Origin: Acidobacteriota bacterium
GTDB lineage: Bacteria; Acidobacteriota; Terriglobia; UBA7540
Reading direction: 5' to 3'
DNA length: 5,416 bases
Assembly: GCA_021789565.1 (NCBI GenBank)
Contig: JAJYJL010000688.1
Span: 1-5,416, forward strand
This document shows positions 1 through 5,416 of this stretch, in pieces. Positions within the stretch are counted from its first letter, which is position 1, and each line of letters begins with the position of its first letter. The notes beneath the pieces are model-generated. The model searched no databases. It saw only the letters and a list, made by a program, of their open reading frames with translations, and was not told the origin of the DNA. The translations under genes were made by a program, and so were the position numbers.

Positions 1-15
1 CAACGCGATAGAAAC

Positions 16-24
16 ATCATAGCA
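16..24 (-). promoter_or_regulatory. Possible extended -10 element, or start codons of the next gene
   Basis: The minus strand reads TGCTATGATG. TGC-TATGAT matches an extended -10 element with one mismatch in the hexamer, but there is no recognisable -35 element at 16-18 bases. The same bases hold two tandem ATG codons (20-18 and 17-15) followed by TTT CTA TCG CGT to the window edge, which could be the first codons of a downstream gene. The window ends too soon to decide. Confidence 0.2.
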
Positions 25-30
25 TTCTCT

Positions 31-46
31 GCGCCGGGCCGGGCGC
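31..46. repeat. Short GC-rich inverted repeat after udg
   Basis: GCGCC (31-35) and GGCGC (42-46) form a five-pair stem with a six-base loop, about 30 bases past the udg stop. No T run follows on the minus strand, so it is at best a weak terminator. In GC-rich DNA such short repeats also arise by chance. Confidence 0.25.
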
Positions 47-74
47 AACGGCGGCCGGGGAGCCAGCCGGAGAT

Positions 75-953
75 TTAGCGAGGCGACTTCAGGAATTCGA
101 CGATGGTTTGAAAATCTTCCCGAAGGATCTTTTCTTCCCGCGGACTACGAAGAACGTAGGCCGGGTGGAATGTGGGTAGGGCTTTGGTGCCCTGGAAATC
201 ATAAAGCTGCCCGCGAATCTTGGTGATGCCCTCCTTCACTCCGAGGAGAGTCTTCACTGCAGGTGCCCCCAGGCAGCACACCAGCCGGGGCTTGATGGTG
301 CGAATCTGCCGCAGCAGAAACGGCGAACACATCTCGATCTCGTCCGGCAACGGCGTTCGGTTGTTTGGCGGGCGGCACTTCACCACGTTGCAGATGTAGA
401 CGTCTTCGCGCTTCATTCCGGCCAGCTCGATCATTCGGTTCAGCAGCCGGCCCGCGCGGCCCACAAAAGGAAGTCCTTGCTCGTCTTCGTCGGCGCCCGG
501 CCCCTCGCCAACAAAAACCAGCTCCGCGTGCGGATTGCCCTGGCCAAAGACGATAGTGTGGCGGCCCGCAGCCAGCCTGCAGCGATGGCAATCGCCCAGA
601 TCTTCGCGGATCTGCTCCAGGGTTTCATTTTGCCGCACGGTTGTCCCCGATGGAGGCTCAAACAAACTCATGGATTGAACTGTGGGGCCCGCTGAGGCAA
701 CCGCTTGAGGCTCTGCGGCAGGCCTGTACTGTGGAAGGGGGCGTTTACCAAATGCAACCGATGGCTGGCCAGGTGCTGGCGCAGTTTCTTTTGGCTCAGA
801 AATCCGATTCGGAGCTGGAATTGCGGTTACGGGCTGCACGGGAGCCGCCGCAACCCTGGCTGCTTCAGAGCGGCGGACGTAAAACTCATCAATGCCCAGG
901 TCCTGGTAGAACTCGAGTATATCAGCCACTTTTCTGCGTTGTTTTTCGTCCAT
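75..953 (-). CDS. udg: Family 4 (4Fe-4S) uracil-DNA glycosylase with N-terminal extension
   Basis: This enzyme removes uracil from DNA arising by cytosine deamination or dUTP misincorporation, starting base excision repair. The catalytic domain occupies residues 111-292. Four cysteines placed to bind a 4Fe-4S cluster are visible: C122 and C125 (DCHRC), C193 ([12 protein letters not shown]) and C208 (EMCSPF). Catalytic motif 1 is [17 protein letters not shown] at 149-165, and the C-terminal motif is HPAYVLRSP at 263-271. GEGPG and the cysteine pattern place it in family 4, not family 1 (Ung) or 5. Minimal family 4 enzymes are about 200 residues; this one has about 110 extra N-terminal residues. 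Residues 1-30 look helical and charged, and 31-110 form a Pro/Ala-rich, probably disordered linker. The start is ATG 953, with only a weak GGGG four bases upstream. The linker lies in the same open frame, but a start inside it cannot be excluded. Confidence 0.95.
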   Translation of the reverse strand: MDEKQRRKVADILEFYQDLGIDEFYVRRSEAARVAAAPVQPVTAIPAPNRISEPKETAPAPGQPSVAFGKRPLPQYRPAAEPQAVASAGPTVQSMSLFEPPSGTTVRQNETLEQIREDLGDCHRCRLAAGRHTIVFGQGNPHAELVFVGEGPGADEDEQGLPFVGRAGRLLNRMIELAGMKREDVYICNVVKCRPPNNRTPLPDEIEMCSPFLLRQIRTIKPRLVCCLGAPAVKTLLGVKEGITKIRGQLYDFQGTKALPTFHPAYVLRSPREEKILREDFQTIVEFLKSPR

Positions 954-979
954 TGCCCCAAACCCGGTTGCAAACTGCT

Positions 980-2203
980 CTACCTGCTGCCTGCCGCCAC
1001 CCGCCTTGATCGCAGCGCGAGCGCTTCATTCAGAACCGCGTTTGCCACGTCCAGCTTGCTCATTTTTTCGAGCGGTTTCACCTGCCCGTCGGGAAAAACG
1101 AGCGTGACAATGTTGGTGTCAGAATCAAATCCGGCACCCTCCTGCGTGACATCGTTGGCCACAATCATGTCCAGGCCCTTCGCGCGCGCCTTCGCCGCCG
1201 CGTTCTCCAGCAGGCGGCTCGTTTCCGCTGCAAAGCCCACAATGAGGTGTTGCGGTCTCCGGCGACGCGAAATCTCCGCCAGGATATCCGGCGTGGACTG
1301 AAGCTCCAAACGGAGTCCGCTGTCGCCCTTTTTGATCTTCTCCGCTTCCACCCTGGCAGGGGCAAAATCCACAACAGCTGCAGCCATCAGGACCATCGTG
1401 GCCAATTCGAGGCCACGGAGCATGGCTTCGCGCATCTCCGCTGTGGTCCGCACGTTTTCCACTATGACACCGGCAGGCGCTGCCAACCGCGTGGGTCCGC
1501 TCACAAGAGTGACCGTTGCGCCGCGCCGCTGAGCTGCCTCCGCCAGCGCGTAGCCCATCTTGCCGGAGGAACGGTTGGTAATGTATCGAACAGGGTCGAG
1601 CGGCTCTTCGGTAGGCCCCGCGCTCACCAGGATCGTTTCGTTCCTCAAATCGTCCCGTAAGTTCAGGGTTTCAAAGACGGCCTGGGCAATTGACTCAACC
1701 GAGGCCAGGCGTCCCGAACCGGTCATGCCGCAAGCCAGATAACCTTCATCCGGGTCGAGAACGCGAATGCCGCGTGCGCGCAACGTTGCCAGGTTCTGCT
1801 GCGTAGCCGCGTTATCCCACATGTTGACGTTCATTGTGGGAGCGACGACGATCGGCGCTTTCGTCGCCAGGCAGAGTGTGGTGAGGAAATCATCGGCAAT
1901 ACCGTTGGCCATTTTGGCGATGACGTTTGCGGTGGCCGGCGCGATAACGAGGGCGTCGATTGACTGTGCCACGGCAATGTGTTCAATGGCGCTTTCGACG
2001 TTCGGCTCTTCGCCACCTTCGCCGAACATTCCCGTGATGACCTTATGACCTGATAGGGCCGCAAAGGTAAGGGGCGTCACAAAGTTGCGCGCGCCGGCGG
2101 TCATCACCACCTGAATATCGAGTCCGCGGTCCTGAAGGGTGCGAAGCAATTCCGCAGCCTTGTAAGCGGCAATACCTCCCGTAACCCCCAGCGCAACGCG
2201 CAT
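980..2203 (-). CDS. coaBC: Bifunctional phosphopantothenoylcysteine decarboxylase / phosphopantothenate-cysteine ligase
   Basis: CoaBC carries out two consecutive steps of coenzyme A synthesis. The CoaB half joins 4'-phosphopantothenate to cysteine using CTP, and the FMN-dependent CoaC half decarboxylates the product to 4'-phosphopantetheine. The product is 407 residues (E. coli about 406). Counting from ATG 2203, the CoaC half (about 1-180) shows the FMN-binding GVTGGIAAYKAAEL, catalytic His75 in IEHI, Asn125 in PTMN and Cys158 in LACGMTGSGR. The CoaB half (about 188-400) shows SAGPTEEPLDPVRYITNRSSGKMG with Asn210, EKIKK with Lys289, VGFAAET and ANDV. These numbers coincide with the catalytic positions known for E. 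coli, which supports this start. A GTG directly upstream (2206) is in frame, but GAGGA at 2211-2215 is better spaced (7 bases) for the ATG. The gene follows rpoZ after a 143-base gap and precedes udg by 26 bases. Confidence 0.97.
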   Translation of the reverse strand: MRVALGVTGGIAAYKAAELLRTLQDRGLDIQVVMTAGARNFVTPLTFAALSGHKVITGMFGEGGEEPNVESAIEHIAVAQSIDALVIAPATANVIAKMANGIADDFLTTLCLATKAPIVVAPTMNVNMWDNAATQQNLATLRARGIRVLDPDEGYLACGMTGSGRLASVESIAQAVFETLNLRDDLRNETILVSAGPTEEPLDPVRYITNRSSGKMGYALAEAAQRRGATVTLVSGPTRLAAPAGVIVENVRTTAEMREAMLRGLELATMVLMAAAVVDFAPARVEAEKIKKGDSGLRLELQSTPDILAEISRRRRPQHLIVGFAAETSRLLENAAAKARAKGLDMIVANDVTQEGAGFDSDTNIVTLVFPDGQVKPLEKMSKLDVANAVLNEALALRSRRVAAGSR

Positions 2204-2210
2204 CACGCCA

Positions 2211-2215
2211 TCCTC
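2211..2215 (-). promoter_or_regulatory. coaBC ribosome binding site
   Basis: The minus strand reads GAGGA-TGGC-GTG-ATG. The spacing is seven bases to ATG 2203 and four to GTG 2206, so the site favours the ATG. The catalytic residue numbering of the protein supports the same choice. Confidence 0.65.
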
Positions 2216-2281
2216 GTCCGGGAGTTGGAGTACGATCCATCTCGCCTTGCATCGTATTGATAGCTGGATTTCATCGGAATA

Positions 2282-2301
2282 GATCCCCTCACAGGGAAAT
2301 C
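2282..2301 (-). other. Hairpin in the rpoZ-coaBC gap
   Basis: On the minus strand GATTTCCCT and AGGGGATC can pair around a GTG loop, giving about eight pairs with one bulged T and one G-T pair. A second, perfect four-pair hairpin (CCGT-AAGA-ACGG) lies beside it at 2302-2313. Neither is followed by a run of T, so an intrinsic terminator is unlikely. They could be processing or pausing structures, or chance. I see no convincing promoter in the rest of this 143-base gap. Confidence 0.3.
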
Positions 2302-2346
2302 CCGTTCTTACGGACGGTGCACACTTGCTGCCTCAGTCGAAAAGCT

Positions 2347-2547
2347 CTATTCGTGCTCGCCTTCGGCTTTGACCTCAATGACCTCAAAAGGGACCAGGCC
2401 GGACGAGACCTCCTGCTGAGCAACCTTGGTGGCCTTTTTGGTTTGCGTCTGGACCAGCGGCCTGACGCCCGATTGAAGCTGGCGCGCCCGCTTGGCCGAA
2501 ATCAGAATGTAGCGAAATTTGCTGTCAATGTTGTTGGGTAACTCCAT
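2347..2547 (-). CDS. rpoZ: DNA-directed RNA polymerase omega subunit
   Basis: Omega is the small accessory subunit that wraps the C-terminal tail of beta-prime and helps core RNA polymerase assemble; in many bacteria it also forms part of a ppGpp site. The 66-residue product carries the conserved core IDSKFRYILISAKRARQLQS at residues 7-26 (compare NRFDLVLVAARRARQMQ in E. coli), then RPLV and the second helix KKATKVAQQEVSSGLV. It ends in an acidic tail. At 66 residues it is shorter than E. coli omega (91) at both ends but contains the core fold. The ATG at 2547 is the only methionine codon in the reading frame and directly follows the gmk stop codon. Its position straight after gmk matches the gmk-rpoZ pair seen in many phyla. 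Confidence 0.93.
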   Translation of the reverse strand: MELPNNIDSKFRYILISAKRARQLQSGVRPLVQTQTKKATKVAQQEVSSGLVPFEVIEVKAEGEHE

Positions 2548-3195
2548 CTATCCTCCAATAAAGGTTCCTATAATTTCTTCGATGCGCCGTTCCTGGCACT
2601 GGCGGCGCATGCGTGATGCAAGCACAATGTTGCGGAGAGCCTCGGCTGCGACTAAAAGGCGGTCATTCACAATCAGGTAATCATACTCCTTCCAATGTGC
2701 CACTTCCTCACGCGACATTGCAAGCCGTTCGGCGATAACCTCGGGAGCATCTTCATGCCGGTGCCGAAGCCGCCGCTTAAGGACAGCAAAGGAGGGCGGC
2801 AGCACAAAAATGCTTACCGTCTCCGGAATCCGCCGCCGTAACTTTCTGTGTCCCTGAACGTCGATGTCGAGCAGAATATCCTGCCCGATTTCCTGGGCTT
2901 CGCGAAGCTTCCGCCATGACGTACCGTAATAGTGGTTGTGTACGCGCGCCCACTCTGCAAACTCCCCTTGGGCCTTGCGCCGTTTGAATTCCTCCGCCGA
3001 TACAAAAAAGTATTCGCGGCCGTTCTTCTCGCCCTCGCGCGGCGGCCGCGTAGTGTAAGAAACCGAAAAAGCCAGCCCGCGCACAGAAGCCCGCAGTTTC
3101 TGAATCAGCGTGGTCTTGCCCGCTCCGGAAGGAGCGGAAATCACGAAGATGGTGCCCAGCCTGTTCGGCAACTCGTTGGGTCCCGGTGCGCTCAC
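2548..3195 (-). CDS. gmk: Guanylate kinase
   Basis: This cytoplasmic enzyme phosphorylates GMP to GDP with ATP, an essential step in GTP and dGTP supply. The product is 215 residues, normal for the family (E. coli 207). The P-loop SAPSGAGKTTL is at residues 20-30. The GMP-binding region SVSYTTRPPREGEKNGREYF is at about 44-63, followed by NHYYGTS at 87-93. A Walker B-like ILLDIDVQG is at 107-115, the arginine-rich lid RLRHRHEDAPEVIAERL at 142-158, and the conserved YDYLIVND at 171-178. No key residue appears to be missing. Translation starts at GTG 3195, and GTGA is shared with the yicC stop. There is no strong Shine-Dalgarno sequence at normal distance, only AGGTG about 11 bases away, so coupling to yicC translation is likely. 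The stop codon touches the rpoZ start codon. Confidence 0.97.
   Translation of the reverse strand: MSAPGPNELPNRLGTIFVISAPSGAGKTTLIQKLRASVRGLAFSVSYTTRPPREGEKNGREYFFVSAEEFKRRKAQGEFAEWARVHNHYYGTSWRKLREAQEIGQDILLDIDVQGHRKLRRRIPETVSIFVLPPSFAVLKRRLRHRHEDAPEVIAERLAMSREEVAHWKEYDYLIVNDRLLVAAEALRNIVLASRMRRQCQERRIEEIIGTFIGG
2551..2556 (-). promoter_or_regulatory. rpoZ ribosome binding site inside the gmk stop region
   Basis: The minus strand reads GGAGGA-TAG-ATG. GGAGGA encodes the last two glycines of guanylate kinase, TAG is the gmk stop, and ATG starts rpoZ with no spacer. The Shine-Dalgarno match is strong, although its distance from the ATG is short at three to four bases. Ribosomes finishing gmk would therefore sit directly on the rpoZ start, suggesting translational coupling. 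Confidence 0.75.
3192..3195 (-). other. Four-base yicC-gmk overlap (GTGA)
   Basis: The minus strand reads GTGA here: GTG starts gmk and TGA ends yicC. Such overlaps are typical of stop-start reinitiation within one operon. The lack of a well-spaced Shine-Dalgarno sequence before the GTG fits coupled translation. Confidence 0.8.
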
Positions 3196-4085
3196 TCGAT
3201 GTTTTGCACCTGCTCGCGTAGTTTTTCGATCTCAGACTTCATTTCAATCGCCTGGCGGCCGACCTCGACGCCGATCTGGGGGACGTCCGAGGTTTTTGAC
3301 AGCAGCGTATTGGCTTCCCGATTCAGTTCCTGAAGCAGGAAATCGAGTTTTTTGCCCACTTCCTGACTTTCGGCAAGAAGCTGACGCGCCTGGACCAGGT
3401 GGCTCTGAAACCGCGTTAATTCCTCTGTAATGTCTGACCGCGAGGCCTGGTAGGCGACTTCCTGGGCAAGTCGCGCGGCATCCACATGGACCGCTCCCAA
3501 CAGTTCGTGCAATCGGTTTTCCAGCCGCTGCTGCGCATACTCTGGGATGTGGCGGGCCTGTTTGGCGATTCCCTTGCGCAGTGCCTCCAGATTGTCCAGT
3601 CGTTCAAGGATGTCTTTCTCCAGGGCCGCGCCTTCACGGTCGCGCATGGTGTTTAGCGTTTCAAGCACGCCCTCCATTGCCGGCTCCAGTATCTTTCGAA
3701 TCCCGGCCAGCTCCTTCTCTGAAAGCTCACTTTCGTTCGAAAGCACCCCCTGAATTTTCAAGAGCTGTACAACGTCCATCTCGCCGGCGAAGCCCAGTTC
3801 ATCTCGCACCTCCCGGCACGCCGCGACATAGGACTTCAGCAGGTCACGGTTCACTTTGAAGCCCTGCGTGCCGGTCCGTTCCAGATTGACGGCGACTTCC
3901 ACATGGCCGCGAACGACGTGCTGTTTTACGATCCGGCGCAACGCTGGCTCCAGCGGAACGAGTTCCGACGGCAATCGGAACTGCAAATCCAGAAACCGGT
4001 GGTTGACCGATTTCACGGCGATGTTGAGAGCAAAACCGCCCTCTTCCCGCCGCGCCTTGCTGTAGCCTGTCATGCTGCGAACCAT
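3192..4085 (-). CDS. yicC: YicC/YloC family protein, probable endoribonuclease
   Basis: The product is 297 residues, close to the 287 of E. coli YicC. It has the family opening MVRSMTGYSKA, an N-terminal YicC domain with the conserved VKSVNHRFLDL stretch, and a C-terminal DUF1732 domain. The latter contains SDITEELTRFQSH, GKKLDFLLQELNREANT and the terminal KLREQVQNIE, nearly identical to the E. coli end. The C-terminal half is charged and helical. E. coli and Bacillus members have been described as endoribonucleases, with E. coli YicC linked to turnover of the small RNA RyhB; the role here is inferred from family. I chose ATG 4085 because family members begin at this M-x-RSMTGY motif. Two in-frame starts lie upstream: GTG 4115, with an AAGG at 4123-4126 seven bases before it, and ATG 4103. 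The chosen ATG has no good ribosome binding site, so the start is uncertain by up to ten residues. The stop overlaps the gmk start by four bases. Confidence 0.93.
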   Translation of the reverse strand: MVRSMTGYSKARREEGGFALNIAVKSVNHRFLDLQFRLPSELVPLEPALRRIVKQHVVRGHVEVAVNLERTGTQGFKVNRDLLKSYVAACREVRDELGFAGEMDVVQLLKIQGVLSNESELSEKELAGIRKILEPAMEGVLETLNTMRDREGAALEKDILERLDNLEALRKGIAKQARHIPEYAQQRLENRLHELLGAVHVDAARLAQEVAYQASRSDITEELTRFQSHLVQARQLLAESQEVGKKLDFLLQELNREANTLLSKTSDVPQIGVEVGRQAIEMKSEIEKLREQVQNIE

Positions 4086-4118
4086 TTTGGCTTCTGCCAC
4101 CATTCCCGCCGGCACGTC

Positions 4119-4136
4119 CCTGCCTTGCCTGCAGGC
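4119..4136. repeat. Palindrome in the exporter-yicC gap
   Basis: GCCTGCAGGC at 4127-4136 is a perfect ten-base palindrome. CCTGC at 4119-4123 can alternatively pair with GCAGG at 4131-4135 around a seven-base loop. It sits in the yicC leader and overlaps the AAGG that would serve the alternative GTG 4115 start. No T run follows, so it is not a standard terminator. Confidence 0.35.
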
Positions 4137-4154
4137 CGGGTTTGTGCTGCGAAT

Positions 4155-5416
4155 TTACGCTTCGGCATCCACAAACTGGAGTTCATGCAATCGCTGGTAA
4201 ATTCCGCCGCGAGTCACCAGATCCTCGTGCGTGCCCACCTCGGAAATGGTCCCTCGGTCCAGCACTACAATGCGGTCCGCGCGCCGGACCGTGCTGAGCC
4301 GGTGAGCGATCACCAGGACCGTCCGGCCCGCCATCAGGTTTCCCAGAGCCTTTTGCACCAACGATTCGGATTCCGTATCGAGTTCCGAGGTCGCTTCGTC
4401 CAGAATCAGGATTGGGGAGTTCTTCAGCAGCGCCCGGGCAATCGCCAGCCGCTGCCGCTGGCCGCCGGAAAGGCGCTGGCCGCGCTCGCCGATCATCCCC
4501 TGATACCCGCCGGGCCGCTCTAGGATGAATTCGTGCGCAAGCGCAGCGCGCGCTGCCGCCTCCACCTCGGCCTGACTCCGAGACCCGTTACCATAACAAA
4601 TATTATTGAAAATGGTGTCGTTAAAAAGGATGGTTCCCTGGGTTACCATCCCGATCTGCGAACGCAGAGAAGCAATTTTAATGTCGCGAAGGTCGTGGCC
4701 GTCAACCAGCAGCCGGCCGTGCGTCACATCGTAAAATCGCGGAAGCAGGCTGGCCAGGGTGGTTTTCCCTGCGCCGCTTGATCCGACCAGCGCCATCACT
4801 TCGCCCTTCTCGATTCGCAGATTCACGTTCTGAAGCAGGGGAACGCCCGGCTCATACTCAAAGTCCACGTCGTCAAAAACAATATCATGCTCGAACGGAG
4901 GCAGCGCTATGGCATCGGGTTTCTCCTGCATTTCCGGAGTTACCTGTAGAAACTGGAACACCTGCTCCGAAGCGCCCACTGCCTGTTGGACGGCGTTGTT
5001 TACGCCCGTCAGCCGTTTGATGGGTTCACCCATCTTGAACAATGCGTAGACAAAACCGAGAAAGTCGCCCAGTGTTTGCGTTTGGTGCAGGATGGCATTC
5101 CGCTCGTAGAGTAGGAGCCCGGAAACGGTGATCATGGTCAGCAGGTCCATCAGCGGAGGGGTTGCGGCCTGGGCCTTGATCCAGCGCATGTTTGTGTGCA
5201 GCAGTTTATGCGTGGCGGCCTTGAACCGCGCCACTTCGAAGTGCTCCATCACAAAGGCTTTCACGATACCGATGCCGGTGAAAGTCTCCTGAACAAGATT
5301 GTTGATGTCGGCCATTCTGTCCTGGCTGGAGCGGCTTGAACGGCGAACCAGCCTCCCGATATTGGCGGACGGGTACACCACAAGGGGCACCAGGGCAAGC
5401 GAGATCAGAGCCAGCT
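4155..5416 (-). CDS. msbA: MsbA-like ABC exporter, permease fused to ATPase (5' end missing)
   Basis: This is the C-terminal 419 or so residues of a half-size ABC exporter in which membrane and ATPase domains are fused. The start lies beyond the right edge, because the frame stays open to base 5416. Family members are about 580 residues, so roughly 160 N-terminal residues are missing. Bases 4890-5416 encode the end of the membrane domain: a hydrophobic segment at the edge, a coupling-helix region with the typical QETFTGIGIVKAF pattern (5253-5300), and two further membrane segments. The ATPase domain (4155-4890) has Walker A GSSGAGKT (4761-4784), a Q-loop glutamine (4638-4640), signature LSGGQ (4458-4472), Walker B ILILDEAT (4389-4412) and the H-loop histidine (4302-4304). 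The D-loop reads SELD, where SALD is commoner. It should act as an inner-membrane homodimer that flips lipid A-type lipids or drugs. The closing RLHELQF resembles MsbA, but the substrate cannot be decided from sequence, so the symbol is a best guess. Confidence 0.9.
   Translation of the reverse strand, partial: LALISLALVPLVVYPSANIGRLVRRSSRSSQDRMADINNLVQETFTGIGIVKAFVMEHFEVARFKAATHKLLHTNMRWIKAQAATPPLMDLLTMITVSGLLLYERNAILHQTQTLGDFLGFVYALFKMGEPIKRLTGVNNAVQQAVGASEQVFQFLQVTPEMQEKPDAIALPPFEHDIVFDDVDFEYEPGVPLLQNVNLRIEKGEVMALVGSSGAGKTTLASLLPRFYDVTHGRLLVDGHDLRDIKIASLRSQIGMVTQGTILFNDTIFNNICYGNGSRSQAEVEAAARAALAHEFILERPGGYQGMIGERGQRLSGGQRQRLAIARALLKNSPILILDEATSELDTESESLVQKALGNLMAGRTVLVIAHRLSTVRRADRIVVLDRGTISEVGTHEDLVTRGGIYQRLHELQFVDAEA

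Noticed and set aside
507..521. GEGPG in the glycosylase in place of the commoner GEAPG, considered as an unusual active site.
   Set aside because: GEGPG occurs in established family 4 enzymes such as the Thermus one, so it is a normal variant.
705..1301. Plus-strand open frame of 198 codons across the coaBC-udg junction.
   Set aside because: It is antisense to two strongly conserved genes, has no recognisable domain, and its composition follows that of the opposite strand.
2043..2252. Minus-strand frame starting at ATG 2252 just before coaBC, a possible upstream leader peptide.
   Set aside because: It has no ribosome binding site and runs out of frame through well-conserved CoaC coding sequence, so it is most likely a shadow.
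2207..2300. Possible sigma-70 promoter for coaBC, with TACGAT as the -10 element.
   Set aside because: The hexamer 17 bases upstream (TTCCGA) matches the -35 consensus at only three positions, which is no better than chance.
3903..4523. Plus-strand open frame of 206 codons across the yicC-exporter junction.
   Set aside because: It is antisense to the Walker B, signature and H-loop regions of the exporter and to the start of yicC. The protein has no family resemblance.
1..5416. Search for a mobile element, CRISPR array, toxin-antitoxin pair, defence genes, tRNA or rRNA.
   Set aside because: No tandem or terminal repeats of useful length, no transposase or defence motifs and no tRNA-like fold were seen. 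Nearly all of the window is explained by six housekeeping genes.

Overview
All six recognisable genes in this window lie on the minus strand, so they read from high to low coordinates. The DNA is moderately GC-rich and densely coded, and the longest stretch without a gene is about 140 bases. In transcription order they are: the 3' part of an MsbA-like ABC exporter (cut by the right edge), a YicC-family protein, guanylate kinase (gmk), RNA polymerase omega subunit (rpoZ), the bifunctional coenzyme A enzyme CoaBC, and a family 4 (iron-sulfur) uracil-DNA glycosylase. The left 74 bases follow the glycosylase gene and may hold the first few codons or a promoter element of a further gene.

The yicC-gmk-rpoZ-coaBC order is an old and widely shared housekeeping cluster. 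Bacillus subtilis has yloC-remA-gmk-rpoZ-coaBC-priA. Here remA is absent, an ABC exporter comes first, and a uracil-DNA glycosylase sits where priA would follow. The gene content, an MsbA-type exporter (suggesting an outer membrane) and a glycosylase with a long Pro/Ala-rich N-terminal extension best fit a diderm, non-proteobacterial lineage. Acidobacteriota is my first guess, but this is inference from gene order and protein style, not a database match.

The genes look co-transcribed. The exporter and yicC are 69 bases apart with the chosen yicC start. yicC and gmk overlap by four bases (GTGA). The gmk stop codon abuts the rpoZ start, and the last gmk codons form the rpoZ ribosome binding site. 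The rpoZ-coaBC gap is the largest (143 bases with the chosen start), and the coaBC-udg gap is 26 bases. The products serve core growth: GMP to GDP for nucleotide supply, RNA polymerase assembly, CoA synthesis, RNA turnover (YicC), lipid or drug export, and uracil repair.

I found no mobile element, CRISPR array, tRNA, rRNA, phage gene or undescribed system. This is an ordinary core-genome region. The points worth a second look are modest: the glycosylase N-terminal tail, the tight gmk-rpoZ junction, the uncertain yicC start with a palindromic leader, hairpins in the rpoZ-coaBC gap, and the left-edge signal.
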